Shown: positions 1 through 13,200, counted from the stretch's first letter. The stretch: 64,000 nucleotides of DNA from Collybia mongolica (GCA_013420905.1 JAAXNY010000011.1:2604001-2668000), one strand, 5' to 3'. The notes: a model not told the origin generated them from the sequence alone. Made by a program: numbers and translations.

Positions 1-171
1 GAAGAGAAAGCAACAGGAATGAATTCCACCAAGCCCGTTGACTCCGAACCTCCACTTGAAAAACCCCAAACGGAGACCCTTGAGGAATCAGAGACGCCCA
101 TACCGATACATGATGGTGACAAAGAGAGGAACCAAACCCCTAGACCTGCAGCCGAAATGACTAATGTCTGA
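1..171 (+). CDS. 3' end of a gene cut by the window edge
   Basis: An open frame runs from base 1 to a TGA at 169-171 and encodes 56 residues rich in Pro, Glu, Thr and Ser, with no domain. The low-complexity tail resembles in style the Ser/Thr/Pro-rich C-terminus of the BCS1-like gene that starts about 530 bp downstream on the same strand. It could therefore be the tail of a tandem BCS1-like paralogue, but this is inference from position and composition only. The rest of the gene lies to the left of the window. Confidence 0.45.
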   Translation, partial: EEKATGMNSTKPVDSEPPLEKPQTETLEESETPIPIHDGDKERNQTPRPAAEMTNV

Positions 172-698
172 ACGCATTTACGCACAACATACTTATACGA
201 ATCCTCAACCTCACATAATTTATCGTAGCACATTAGACACAGCACTTATACCCGGCGGGCGAGACCCGATCATTTTCATGATGTACGATTATTGGCACGA
301 CCTAAATACATTGCTTAGATGAGTTCTGATATGTCATGCCTGAGTCTAGGTAGAAAAAAAAGTAATGACCTTCTAGCACTCCACATATCAATCATTTGCT
401 TGGCGCTCGGTAAACAAACCGGGCTGTTCGGGTCGTGTCACTGTCTGTGCCACTCCTCCATATTTTCTCGGGGTGCCTACTGAAATTGGTACCATTTTCT
501 CAACCATCTCCAATGGTAAGTAAATGGTTTTCATAAGAATCAAGATAGTCGGCGCATCTTCCGACTAGAAAGCAAATTTGTTCTCCGCTTCTTTTACCTC
601 ATACACGTTTTTTTGACGCCATGATTTACTAGTTCGCTCGACAGGCGCTTCTCGCCGCTTAAATAGAGCCAATATCCCGCTTATACCCTTCGCGGAAG
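172..698. other. Intergenic: 3' flank of the partial gene and promoter of the BCS1-like gene
   Basis: No gene is supported here. The sequence is moderately AT-rich and must contain the promoter of the gene starting at 699. I did not find a convincing TATA box close to that start. Confidence 0.5.
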
Positions 699-2941
699 AT
701 GGACTCCCTCTACAACAACGATGGGCGCCAGCAAGTCCAAGGCTCGTGGGGCGACTGGTCCACATCGTCGTTCGCTCGCATAATGGGCCTCTCGTTCCTG
801 ACGTCCTTCTTTTCCAACACATATGTCTTTGACAGCGCAAAATTGTTCGTTTTGGGTTCGGTCATTGAGATGGGAAGGAGGCTATGTCAGTGGTTGATTG
901 AGAGGTTCAGATTTCGTGAGTTCACATGCCGCTCTGTTGGAAGGTCCTGCTTGCTAACCAACGTAGAATACTCTATTACGGCGCAATTCGACGAAGGCGA
1001 CCCATCATATGAGTGGATTGTGTTGTTTCTTGTGCGTGTCTCGTTCAATCCTAATCGTTTTGTGGTGATGGAGTAATTTTCAGACGCAAGAAAATGTGTG
1101 GCGTAGATCACGCGACTTTCGAGTGAACGCCAAAAATTCACAGCGAAAATGGGGTATCAAGACAGGGCCTGAGGGCAAAGGGAACGCAGACTACGTACCA
1201 ACATACGAAGAGCCCCAACTTTTTCGGTGGAAGGGATACTGGCTCGAGATTAAACGCGGCAAAGGAGTCACAACGGTTTCACACCATGGAATCAATGAGG
1301 CTGCAACAATATATGTCTCGTGAGTAGACGTGTAATCTTTTCTAATTTTTTTGTCTTAACATTCTTCATATTACTTAGAATATATACATTGAATATGGAC
1401 GTCCTATCAGAACTGGTCGAGGAAGCGCGTCTTCGCTACATTGAGGTCAGCCGGCCACATGTTACGGTCTACATTGCAGATACGGTATGTGTTCTACTTT
1501 TCGCGCAGCCATGATGAGGTCGAATTTAAGCTTCGTCAGCCCACTTATGGTTCAGGAATTGTGTGGAGTAATGTCAAGCACAAAGCTCGAAGACCACTAA
1601 GTTCTGTCATTCTTCTTGATGGGGTAATCGATTCATTGGTGAAAGATGCCCAAGAGTTTATTGATTCGGAGGCATGGTATGTTAGCGCAGGGATTCCCCA
1701 TCGAAGAGGTTACCTTTTGTACGGACCTCCTGGGACCGGAAAGAGTCAGTCTATATCTCTTCCACTCCATTCCACTATCCTTCTGACCAACTTGATTATT
1801 AGCTTCTACGATCTATGCGCTTGTAAGCGCTCAATGCAGGTTTCAAGTTTTGAAGCCATAACTTATGGAACGATAGGCTGGCGAACTAGGACTTGAAATA
1901 TATTCGCTCTCACTGTCGTCCGGGTTGTGCGTCATAATTATCAAATGCTTGTGGCCACATCGACTGACCATTTTACAGTGTTGATGACTCGTTCCTGCAG
2001 AAGGCAGCCTCATCCATGCCCAAGAATTCGATCCTTCTGATAGAGGACATCGATTGCGCATTTCCTTCGCGAGACGATGCGGACGAAGAGGAACCCATGT
2101 TGAACACTGGATACCAAGGCATGGTTGGACCACCCTTTGGACGTTCTGGGCACAAGTCGGCAGTCACGTTGTCAGGGCTACTGAATGTCATTGATGGTGT
2201 CGGGAGTGAAGAAGGAAAGTTATTCTTTGCCACGGTAAGTGCAGCGTTTTATTTCAGTGAGAAGTGAAACAGTAGACTGATATGTCACTCTAGACGAATT
2301 ACGTTGATAGATTGGACCCCGCCCTGTTGCGTCCTGGCAGGATTGACAGGAAGATTCAATACAAACTTGCCACCAAGGAACAGGCGACGGCTCTATTCAC
2401 GCGGTTCTTTGCGGAAATGTATCAGGCCTCCCTGGAAGATACATCAACAGAGAAAGATACAACACCTTTGGCGACCCTCGCCGAAAAGTTCGCCGAGGGT
2501 GTACCCGACCACGAATTCTCGACAGCGGAGCTCCAGGGATTCCTTCTTTCATGCAAAAGGAGCCCCAAAGAGGCTGTGGCGGGGATATCTAGTTGGACTG
2601 AACAGGAACTCATGGAGAGGCAGCAAAAAGAGACACGGGAAGCACAGCGGAAGGATGCGCTGAGGGAAAAGAGGGAGAAATGGGAAGCGAAGAACCTCGA
2701 AGGGACCATTGCGAGGTTGGGCATGGGAATGTCTACTATGTATCCACCGGCGACTACTGCGGGAATGGTCATGGGAGGCCCCACCGTTCGCCCATCTAAC
2801 CCCCCATCGCCATCTCCAGCGTATGAGGACGCTTCTGGGAAAACACCCTCTGTCGTATCAAACGATTCGACAGGAGCTGCGGGAAACACACCCGAGCCTG
2901 ATGAGAATGTAACCGACTCCATGCCGACCATTAACTTGTAA
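699..2941 (+). CDS. BCS1-like AAA ATPase (mitochondrial-type), nine exons, about 599 aa
   Basis: Reconstructed exons are 699-915, 967-1031, 1084-1319, 1379-1484, 1540-1744, 1803-1822, 1877-1923, 1979-2234 and 2294-2941, 1800 nt in total. All introns are GT-AG, mostly 50-60 nt. An N-terminal hydrophobic stretch (about residues 25-55) is followed by the BCS1-specific region ([16 protein letters not shown], then WRRSRDFRV) and one AAA domain. Walker A is GPPGTGKT, completed across an intron; Walker B is ILLIEDIDC; the late AAA motif is [12 protein letters not shown]. The C-terminal 150 residues are Ser/Pro-rich after a charged helical segment. In the family, yeast Bcs1 moves the folded Rieske Fe/S protein across the inner mitochondrial membrane. 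Agaricomycetes carry many divergent BCS1-like paralogues of unknown substrate, so a Rieske-specific role is not claimed. Confidence 0.9.
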
Positions 2942-3903
2942 GGTGTACGAGGTACTTTCTCCACGAATGCATTAGTTACTGTAAACAGATCTACCTCAGC
3001 TACTATGTATGTTCCTTACCAATAAAGGTGTACCGTGTTCTCAGTCATTCACCCCTCGGTCGTTTTGAGTCTATCTTTTTTTTTTACAGTGCCCCAAAAT
3101 TTGATTGCATTATTCCAATCTCTATTAGCCTTGATGGTTCCTACTCCGAAATTTCGAGATAGCCGAGCAAAAGTTATGTAAAATTCAGCTTATGTCAAGT
3201 CGGACAACGGAGGGATGGTACGACTCGCCCGAGTCGCCCTCAGTTAAAAACAAAGTCAAACTTTAAGTATGAGTTCTGACATCTCCCAAATGTAATTGTC
3301 AAAAGCCAGCCCAACGTAGTTAAAAAAAACCATCCACATTGAAAATTGATAAAATCATGATTTGAAACTGCCATTTTTGTTGACTCTCGTGTGTCATTTT
3401 ATTGACTTTGTCATTATTTCGGACTAAAATTTGGACTAAACATTGACTAGTCCCCAATCATGCACCACGAGTCCCCTGTATCAACGTAGTTATGCATGGG
3501 GCGGTGCCCGTCGGCGAGCCTGGGTGAGGTGAATGTAGTATGTGGTGTGGTGTGGGGTCCACACCATAGCCCAACTCCCCTCTCACCCTTGGAAATCTAT
3601 AATTAGTGGAAAATTCTACTTTTTTGACCAATGTTGAAAGTATTGTTTTGAGTATTTTTTTTTACTGAGCGCACGCGTGACCTGGACGCGCACTAAATAC
3701 CACGTGCTGGGAAATCTTAACTAAAAATAGTATGACTCCCTTGTTGCTGTGTAGGTCAAGACAGAAGCACATAAGCTCGTATCAACGTAATCATCACTGT
3801 CGTACTAATCATAATCATACAAGTAATTTACCATTTTCCCCCAAAAACCCTCTCATGAATACCTAATCGTACAAAGGTTGGACATTTATGCTGTACAAGT
3901 CCT
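2942..3903. other. Intergenic between convergent genes
   Basis: AT-rich sequence between the ends of two convergent genes, with no coding pattern. Short A and T runs near 3020-3090 and 3650-3660 are compatible with polyadenylation regions but were not assigned. Confidence 0.5.
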
Positions 3904-5147
3904 TCAAACAACCTCCACACTACTACCCACACTCTTCCTCACCCCTTCGCCTCCCTCCCGCCGTCGGTCCTCTACATCGTCGGGGTCCTGCCGCACTACC
4001 AGTTCGGCCACGCCGAACTCCAAAAGTGGCAACTCCGGCTCTTCCGGGTTAGAGGGCGCGGGTGATGGTGACAGAGGGTGTGGAAGTGGTTGTGAGGGAT
4101 GTTGCGATGACGGGGAGGGGGCTGGCGACGAAGATGGCGACGGTGGGGATAACGTCAGTGGTGACGGACTTTTGGATGTTTGCGAGTATAAATGGGTATT
4201 TAATTGAGGCGGCGATCGCGAGGGTGATGGGGAATGTCCGTATTGCGAATGCGATTGTGACGGCATCGCGATGAGCACCGCGACTCGTACTTTCTTCGGG
4301 CCGTCGTCTTCCACGAGATTGGGGCTCGAATTAGCGTGCGACTCGGGCTGCGGGAACGGCAGCGGCACCATGGGTGTTGTCGGTGTTGGGCTGATCATCT
4401 GGCGCAGGCGGCGCATGACCGAAACTCGGGGTTCTTCAGGTGGGGAGGCGGAGGGCGCAGAAGTGGACTGGGGGGGCAGGGCAGAGGATGTGGTGGATTT
4501 TGGCTCGGGGACGTACGACGCAAAGAAGGGTCGGATAGAGTCCCAGTCCCACTCCGTTTCGCGCTCCATACGGTGCGCATGCCGCGCCGCCTCACCGTGC
4601 ACTGCATCATCGCCGACGAACGCCTCCCACATCTTGGGCTTTCGGCTAAGGTCGACGCGGGCCGGACGGTTCCCACCAAAGCCCCCATTTGTTGGTGACG
4701 GTGGTACCCAAGTCCCATTTGCGATGGCCTCCTCCACCAGCCGCCGATGGCGCCGTCGAATGAGGAGGGAGCGCAGGATAATCGCTGCGCTGACAGATAG
4801 AAGCAGCACTAAGGTAGCGAGAAAGGTGTAGACTGGCCGAGACGTGGTGTTAGGTTGCATAGTGTTGGAGGTGGAAGCATGTGTGACATACGATATAGCC
4901 CTGCTGATGACGCTATTGATGGACCGGGGTTACCGATGACCCCACCATTTCCACCCCCACTAGGTCCAGTTGGAACAGGGTCAGCTGGAGCAGTGAATGT
5001 GGAGGAAAAGAGAGGCGATGTCATGCCTGAGATCCTAGTTGACGTTGGCGACGGTGAAGTACTCGAAGTTTGAGACACTGGGGTCGAGGTTGCGCTCAAG
5101 GAGGTCGAGGCCATCGCAGCCGGTAGGGGGACCAAACGGTAAGTCAA
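3904..5147 (-). CDS. Single-pass membrane protein with Ser/Thr-rich ectodomain and Pro-rich cytoplasmic tail
   Basis: Two exons on the minus strand (5147-4892 and 4832-3904) join across a 59-nt GT-AG intron, giving up to 394 aa. A start at 5114 (MASTSLSATS) is equally possible. The first 85 residues are a Ser/Thr/Pro-rich, probably O-glycosylated stretch with no clear cleavable signal. A membrane helix follows (LYTFLATLVLLLSVSAAIIL), then a basic stop-transfer segment (LIRRRHRR), a conserved-looking block (GTWVPPSPTNGGFGGN, then RKPKMWEAF) and a long Ser/Pro/Gln tail that ends after LLEFGVAEL. The layout resembles a widespread Agaricomycete family of hypothetical membrane proteins. The function is unknown and no catalytic motif is visible. 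Confidence 0.75.
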
Positions 5148-8100
5148 CTGCTGGGCGCCGGGGGGGGGAATCGTACAACTTGGTTGCTGAACAACCCAAG
5201 GCTCCTTGTGTCAAAAAGAAGCTCCCGTTACGGTGTTACGGCAGGGAAAATCAATGTAGCTGGGACCTCGTGGTTATCTCGGTGGGGGATCAACAGCCGA
5301 ATAAGTCCACGTCGTGCGAGAAAACAGCAAAATAGAGACAAAAGGCAAAAATAGCGCGCAGTGGGGACCGGGGGGACGGGGAGGCGAGTGTTAGCTTGGT
5401 ATAAATATGAGCCCTGTGTTTTTGAATCTGCCTATATACTTACTGATCAAAAGATCTGATGATATTGCAATAACGATTACTCGACCGTTATTGACGCAAA
5501 GGTCAGAAGCTTCCCGTTGCTGTCGCTGTCGATGGGGATGATGCATTCGTTTGATTCCCCGGTAATGTCGCCGGCCCACGGAGCTTGGTCTCATGGACCA
5601 ATCACGTCTCGCAAATGCACGTGTCTGGGGTCAGAAATCATTGTGTAAGCAGGATCGGCTGGGGTCGCCGCCGGCAGGTTAGCTGAGAAAATACCGAGCC
5701 AACCCGATCATCTATTCGGAAAGATTCGTATTGAGAAGGTCTTCAATGATCATGTTAGGCATCTCGGTTGTGCAGGGACCAGGCTCTAGGATATAGCAGA
5801 TGTGGCCTTATCTTTTTCTATGAGCCGCGAGCGAGTTTGCGAACATTCAGCCTGATATCTATTTATCAATTGTTGACAAAAACTACGGCCATATTTTGAG
5901 CCCATAAAGCCAAGGCAGTGCTCAGTTACCAGTTACCCGGCATATACTAAAAATGTGTTAGCACCATGGCGCCAATAATCTGAGCGTTGAATGCTTCTAG
6001 CGCACAACCAAGCCGAACAATGAAGTGACATGCAGAAAGTGGAATCCCAACCAGGTTCAATAACACGCAGTAGTAATATCTGGGCCTGAAGTCGCGAGTG
6101 TGCGATGAACGTACTACAACGATAAACACTCATCAATGCATCACCTGAACCTTTCTTGGAGGTTTCGGCAAGACTTCGGAGACGGAACATCGAATACATA
6201 TGCCGGGGCACAGCCCATGAATACATAAGCAACACTCTATTCACGGGGTATCACACTTTATGGCCGCTTCTGTAGGACAGGTTCTCAAGGGGATCCTCGA
6301 TTTGAGCCTGGGCGTCTATTCTCCTCAAACATAAGTAGGGGTAGAAGGGCCCCACGTAGCCCCACGTATGAGGGAAGTTTGCGGAGAACGTAGCGGAACA
6401 GACCAGGCTGGGAGCCTCGGCATCGAAGAAACAAAACTTCGGCCACAGCTACCGAGGTCCGATGGTCATCTCACGAATGTAGGCTTAATCTCGATCATGT
6501 CGTTATCTGATGTGAAGTCCTGCAGGGTCCCAAGTACAACGATGATGACATGAGTTGGAAAGAGTGTTTTGCGACATCACCAGCTCCTACTTCGATTGAC
6601 CGCGTCTGAAAATGCTATAAAAGTTCCCAGAAGCGCTAGCAGTGACAAAAAGAAATCCACCTGACCACACCGAACTTGTCTTAGCGACATCTGACGTGAG
6701 GTCTGGGCATCTAAGCAGAAGCCGCGACAATACTTCCGTGTATCGTCGTAGACACACCAAGTACACGACACACACGCGCTGTCCGGGACACAGAAACCGA
6801 AGGCGACATGCCCGACCATGTCTGATCCGTCCCGAGCTTTCAGAATGGGCTTAACTTGACCCATTGGAGATTGGAGGGACATTGGATAGCTGTATCGACG
6901 ATGCTGTCGGAACGCAGTTCGCGGGGTACGAGAGATCGGCCAAAGTCTCCATGGGGTGGAAAACATCGAGTGTATTGATCACGACGAAGGCCCGAATATC
7001 GAGGGAGCGAGGGCGGGGGAAGTGCCAAGTACAGTGCGCGCTATCAGAGGCACAGGTACCACAAGTCGATAACACGCCACAAGCCCGCCCAATGCCCCGC
7101 ATATACACGAACAATCGTGATGGTAGAAGTCGGTGCTGTGAAGCCAAGGCCGAGAGGAGTGATAGACAAGCCAAATCAGTGAATTTCTTGATAGCCAGTC
7201 ACGACGACAAGATTCTCTGTACTGGGGGGGGTGCCAAATAATTGCCAAGGATGGATGGATGTGCATGCCATCCGGAAAGTTACACCTGTGTCTTGCCGAT
7301 GCCCGAAGGTCGATGGTCATGCCAAACATGAAGGCCTAACAAGAAATCCCTGAGAGCGATACGGGATGTCTATTAGGATCAAAAGTGCCAACCAGTCATG
7401 ACGGGCACTCACATTAGGTGCGATTGTCGCGAATTCAGTATCCAGCAGCACTCTCTAAAACTGATCCTTCAAGACATTTCGGTGAAAAAGAAAACAGAAC
7501 GTTGTTATCAACCGCGGACGCGTAGTTTATAGTTTCAAGGAGAGAGAGAAAAGGGCGAGAGTAACACTCGATATTGTCAGGATGAAGGTCGCGGTGTCGC
7601 GTGCATTGACGGAAAACCTGTACCCTGTTGGATTGTTGGCTCGGAGTTATTTGTTTTGTGGCCACATCAAATTTGCCCAACGGGAAGTCTCGGAACATAC
7701 GCTTACGTAATCTCGCTTTTGAAGGGGAATCACGGAGCGTGCCGCGTGGAACGAGATGGCCTTTATAATCAACGTTTTTTGTTTTTTTTGTTTTTTGTTT
7801 TTTGATCTTGGATATATGTGGCGCGATAGACTAATAAGGTATCGTTGAGGAGAAACTCGCGCCTGAATAGTAATGACACGAACCTTGAGGTCGAACGGAA
7901 ACCATGTATATGAGGGGAGTATGAGGTTTATGGCTCACCTTGGAAAAGATGACTTGCGAGAAAAGAAGGGACAAGCCATTATAAGTACGTGTCCGGCAGC
8001 ACCCATGACAGTGAAAACGGCAAATAAGAAGTGCATTATAAGTGAATTGCGCGACAGTGAGCGGGGGTGGTTCCAGGAACAGTCTTGTAACATTCGGTGG

Positions 8101-8600
8101 CCCAACAGTCCTTTCCGTTAAGGGAATTGGGAGATAGGCAAGATTGTATTAGATTGGAGGTTGAGCGTATATATACAATTGCAAAGTGTTAGTGATTTGG
8201 ATATTAACGAATTATTTACATTGAATTGGTAATGCTTTTGGGATGGATAGCTCGAAATGTAAGTCGTGGTTGAGACTAGAAATGTCGGCGTTTACGATTT
8301 TGGGTAAAGTATCAGTCCGAGGGTTTGAATTACTGGAGGGAGTGTGTAGAACTGGCAGGAAAGGTTGGATGGATATTGCCATATGTAGGTACCGTGTAAG
8401 TATTAGAGATCCGAGGATCGTTTGGAATGAGAACGTGGACGTCCGATGTTAACAGGATTATTAGTATTTAGGCTTTAGCGAGAGATCCCAGATCTGGAGA
8501 TAGGGATATGTCGTCTCCAAGAGATGCATCGTTCTGGATTCAAGTACTCAATAACATTATTGTGTGGTAGGCATGGGTGACTTACCAGTAGATAAGACCG
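5148..8600. other. 3.4 kb without a supported gene
   Basis: I found no family match in any frame. Several open frames of 60-129 codons overlap on both strands between about 6580 and 7330. Some are hydrophobic on the minus strand, but they do not join into a recognisable protein and could be a decayed membrane-protein gene. A T/G low-complexity tract lies at about 7773-7804. Confidence 0.4.
7773..7804. repeat. T-rich low-complexity tract
   Basis: Runs of T interrupted by single G residues (six to eight T per G) over about 32 bp. This is simple-sequence DNA with no evidence of function. Confidence 0.7.
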
Positions 8601-9533
8601 TTAAGCACAGTGACGCTTGTTGGCACCCGTGTCGTTTTCCCTCACTTTTCTCTTCCCTCCAGCGGCCTTGATTTCGAACAGTGCTTCTTCATCGTCATTC
8701 GCTTCCTCATCACCCGATCCAGTATCCTCATTACCGGAATCTCCGTCCTCGCTACTGCTGTAGTCCTCATCAAAATCCTCCTCGTCTTCATCCTCTAGAT
8801 ATTCAGTATTGCATTTTCCCGTAGCAAGCTTTTCCACCCTCCTAAACGTATAACCAATCCCGAATCGGCTCTCCTCCTCACTCGTAAGCCGCCAACTTTT
8901 CCCTTCCACCACTTTCTTCCCAAGATAATACCCAGACCAACTGCAATGTCCCCCCGGCGAGTGACTCCAGTCGAATTTCAAATATGGATTTCCATTATCA
9001 TCCTCCACTGTAGTAACACCTATTGCATTGCCCTCCGAATCCAACCACTGTTCTCCGCCAGGGACATATCCCTCACCAACGAGTAGCACTTCCCAATAAC
9101 TCTCCAGCCACGCGACCGGCTTGTCCGTCGACGATTTTTCGCCCACGCGCCGCAGGCCTTCGTACGCGAGTTTGAGCTCGCCCCAGTTGATGCACCCGCT
9201 GACGTGTTTGGGCGACAGCGGCTTTCCGGGCCTGTGCTTCGCAGCGTCGAGCGTGATGCTGTGGTTCCCTATAAAAGTAGCCTCATCCGAACCACCGCGG
9301 TATAGTTCCTCGACATCTCCGCCGAATTCGGGATCTCCAATGTACACCCAGACATAGGTACCCAAGATTTCGCCAAGCTGCGTGGGTGTGTCGCGTGTTT
9401 CCTGAGTGTAGCAAATAACATCGGTGAGCTATGTGGTCATTTTGTTTTTTGATACAAATACACTTACCACACCGTCAATGGTGCTTTGGCGTTTTGTACT
9501 CCAATATTTTGGGGAGTCCTTAGGCCTCACCAT
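8601..9533 (-). CDS. Unknown protein with acidic C-terminus and basic tail, 288 aa
   Basis: Exon 1 (9533-9468) begins MVRPKDSPKYW and is joined in phase 0 across a 66-nt intron (GTAAGT...CAG, 9467-9402) to exon 2 (9401-8601), for 289 codons including the stop. ATG 9533 is the first in-frame ATG, and the second exon has no usable ATG near its start. Residues 30-190 form a Trp/Gly-rich globular-looking region (LGTYVWVYIGDPEFGG, then WSGYYLGKKVVEG). After a possible Cys-containing segment comes a run of about 50 residues dominated by Asp, Glu and Ser, then a basic cluster (GGKRKV, ANKRH) that could be a nuclear localisation signal. I do not recognise the family. The LINE lies about 260 bp upstream in the same transcriptional direction. 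Confidence 0.65.
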
Positions 9534-9794
9534 TGTTCACGGAAGAAGTTCGTTTGGGAGACAAGGTCTGCCAGCAGAAAAAATCTACGGTGCTTCAGTA
9601 GGGGTCGTGTGCGTTGAAATGTAAACACGGTAATTACTTACATTACATAAATAATTTGGATCGTTGGTCTCGTTCCTATTATCGTATCGCGAGGATACTC
9701 ACGAAACAGAGGGCAGTCATAGGATGGTTACGACGGAGATTTTCAGGTAAGGAGATGAAGTACATAGTTGTTTCCCATACAACAATGCGAATGT

Positions 9795-9809
9795 CTAAGT
9801 TCCGGATTC
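9795..9809. repeat. Left target-site duplication of the LINE
   Basis: CTAAGTTCCGGATTC lies directly against the poly-T run that represents the element's poly-A tail. It is identical to 16357-16371, and the bases just outside differ on both sides, so the duplication is exactly 15 bp. Confidence 0.95.
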
Positions 9810-10284
9810 TTTTTTTTTTTTTTCCTTCAACGTTTTTATATACCGCAATACAAAAGTACAGAAGCGGTCACGTGTAACCGTAATCGTATCAAGCCGAGTC
9901 AAGATATGTCCATTATAGGCCGTCATATGAGGCAGGTCTGGATTGCCCCGCCCGTTCCCGTTTGGAAGCGCTCCCTGAGTGAGCCCCCTTGTGAGGGGCC
10001 GTAAAGTAGTCCCTTTCGGGAAACGAGAGCAGGCGTCGTAGCAGGGGGGCACGCCCCCCGCGCCTCTCAATCTGCTTGGTAAATAAGCTTAAGTGCGGCC
10101 ACCCCTGCCGACAGGTTCCCCGGGGGGGCTCATCCCCTGGAGACCTCCTCAAGAGGAGATCGACTTAGTCCGGAGAGGCCGAGGCCATGCATGACCACTC
10201 ATCCCGGGCCGAAGCCCGAGACTGATGCCTCGGTGTCGCGGCTACCCCTCAGCAAGTACCTACTTACCTCCCGGTACACCCACC

Positions 10285-13200
10285 CTACTCTAAACGGGGT
10301 TCCCGGAAAACCCCAAAGGCCGCCGGGTTGTCGTGGAGGAAATTGCTGACCCATACAAGAGTCAGCTCTCTCCCGGGCCGGGTTTTCCGCTGGTAAAGCG
10401 GACAGTACCGGAATACATGTTCTACGGTCTCCTTTCCGAGGCCGCAGTCGCAGTCATAGGTCTCCTTCTCCTTAAGGAACCTCTGTCTGTACGCGCCAAT
10501 CGGTGCGTGGCCCGTTAGGGCCCGCGCCAGCCTGGCGGTATCACTGGTGCTGGTGGACACCTTTCCGATCCAAGTCCCCCCTTTCAGGTGGCTTGGCAAT
10601 AGTTGCTTACTCCCTTCGTGGAGCGGCAGGAAGTGGGCCCCAATGTAAGACTTCTGCTTGGCCAATTCGCTCCAAGCGTCCGTCATACGTAGGACCGCGT
10701 CCGCCCTCGCCTTAGCAAGGGATGTGTGTTTTACTTCTCCATGTGGGACCTCTGCAGTGGAGGCCGCTTCATGGGCAAGTATATGTTCGCGCACCCCGCA
10801 CGCCTTTGGCGTGTGGTGCAGAGTAATACTGGCGTCCGGTTTCACCGTTAGCCAGTAAGCGAGTTTGGCCAACACGTTGGCAGCCCATTTGTGTGCCGTG
10901 TGATGCGTCGGGTCAATGACCAGATTGATTGCATTCACGGAGTCCGAGAAGACATCAATTTTCCGGATGTCTAAGTTAGGGACGCCGAAGGCCTCGTCCA
11001 CCCCTTTCGAGATGGCGCAGGCCTCAGCATCGTCCGAAGTGACATTCCCACAGGGGGCAAGGCCGCTATACAGTGTACCATCCGACCAGACTCTCCAAGC
11101 TGAGGTAGCTTGGAGGTCCTCGGACCACGGGACGGACCCGTCGCATATGATCGCGACTCGCTTTGGGTTGAGCTTAGCTTCGTTGATTCGGTGGGTGAGA
11201 ACTCTCCCAAAATCAGCAAAAGCCGTCTTCCTCTTCTCCTTCTCTTCTTTGGGTGGAGGGGAGGGTCTGATCTCCACCCTCTCGGCCGCCCAGTCAAGTA
11301 ATCGACTGCCCGGTTGTGCGAGGGGGAACACTGGGGACGCATCATCGCTGCATTCCTTTAATCGGGCAAATGAATCCATTATCCCGGATTTGATCCTGCG
11401 CCTTTTGGCGTCGGACATGCGACTGACCGACAGGTGTGCCTGTCCGTCAATTAAGTTCCTGACTGCGTGGCTCTTGGCCAAGGTCCGGACACGGTAGTGG
11501 CTCCTCTCCACCAATTTACGGATATGCAAGTGGATGGGCGGGAGGCCTGCGAGGGTCTCCGGGGCCCCTTTCGGGGTGGTCCTGAAGTTGCCTGTGATCC
11601 AAAGTGCAGCCTTTCGTTGCATCTTGCGGAGTGCTTCGAGGTGCCCCTTGATGCGGGCCCCATCAACATTCCATAGCCGGCATCCGTACGTCGCAATTGG
11701 AAGTACACAAGCCCGATACAGAGTTCTTTTGTGCACGGGTCTTAAGCCCCGTGCCGAGTTTCCGAGCGCTAACAGGGCCCTGCTTGAGGTCAGGGCCTTG
11801 TTCGCGTACATCTCCACGTGCTTCTTGAACGAGAGCGCGCGGTCAAAGTAGAAGCCTAGGTATCTCCAAAGGATGCCCGGTTTCAGAGGTGTGGCCCCTG
11901 TATAGGGGGCGTGGCCGAGATCTATGGTCGGATTGTCATCCGACTTCAGAAGGCTGAAATGGAAGCCCTCGGACTTCGCATGTTCTAGGATCAGGCCCAT
12001 GGCTCTCGTCATGAGGAAGATGATGTTGTACGCTCTCTTGAGCATAGCATTGTTGTTTTCCCACGTCTTTGATTGGGATATGATGGTCCCGTCATCGACG
12101 TAGGAGATGAGGTCCGATTCATTCTCGTTCCATCTATAGAACTCTTTCATGAGAATGGCTAGTATGAGGGCCGACAGGATTGGGGATAGGGCAGAGCCCT
12201 GTCCCAGTCCTACGCTCGAATCGAATGGGGGGGATTCATCGTCCCCCCAAACATATCTGGTCTTGCGACCCACCAGGTACGACCAGAAGAACGCGACTAT
12301 TTCGGGCGCGAACCCCTGGCCTTCTAAGATGTTGATCTTCACCTCGTGGTTGATCGAGGGGAAGTATTGGGCAAGGTCAAATGCAACCACGCTTGTCTTA
12401 ACCCCCCTTGTCCATCCTTCTCGGACAATGTGGGTAAGAAGTACTCCGGCATCTTCAGTGGAGTTTTGGCGGACACCACCGAATTGATTCGGGTGCAGGA
12501 CTCCCGCCGCTTGGGCCTCAAACTGCAAGCGGGTGGATAGCATTTTCTCAATAAGCTTGCCTAGCGTGTTTAGGAGCACGATGGGTCTGTAAGACTTAGG
12601 AGTGTCGTACGTCGCTTTCCCTGGCTTTGGGATGATGACGGTGCGGGAGGCTTTGAAATGTTCTGGCCAGTGCCCGCATGACAGGCATGCGTTCGCCAGC
12701 CAGACTATGATAGCCTGGGCTTCAGGTCCTACAAGGAGCCGCTTCAAATGCCTCCAGGTGATGTTGTCCGGCCCAGGGGCCGAACTGTTCGAGGTGCCCT
12801 GAAGGGCATCCCTCATCTCCTTGAGGCTAAATTTAGTCCAGCCCCTGGTTTCGGGGGCCTTCCATTGGTCGCCCATTTCAGCCATGTTGGTTGGTCTGTC
12901 GTGAGCGGAGTTGAACGTACTGTGGATGGCGTCCCACAGTTCCTTGTTCGTGTTGCAAGGGTTGCCGTTATGGTTGATCGTAACAGCAGCGGGTGTCTTG
13001 CGAGGCCCTACCCAGTTCATGAGGTCCCATGGCCTCTTAGTGGTGTGAGACACTTCCTCAATGCGCTCATCAAAGAAGACCCTCTTGGCTTGTCTGGTGA
13101 CCCTCTTTAGGGTCCTCCAGTCATCACGCTCATTAGTGAACATGGCCATCTCCTTCGCCTCCGTGCAGGTCGCATTCCACCAAGGCTTCGATCGGGCGCT

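Noticed and set aside
4271..4831. 186-codon plus-strand open frame
   Set aside because: It is the mirror of the Ser/Pro-rich membrane-protein gene on the minus strand, which has family-like motifs, a membrane helix and an intron.
6577..7329. Overlapping hydrophobic minus-strand open frames that might be a multi-pass membrane protein gene
   Set aside because: The frames do not join with plausible splice sites and show no family motif; similar frames exist on the plus strand.
8601..9365. A shorter version of the acidic protein starting within its second exon
   Set aside because: That start would be a TTG; an ATG exon with clean in-phase splice sites lies 166 bp upstream.
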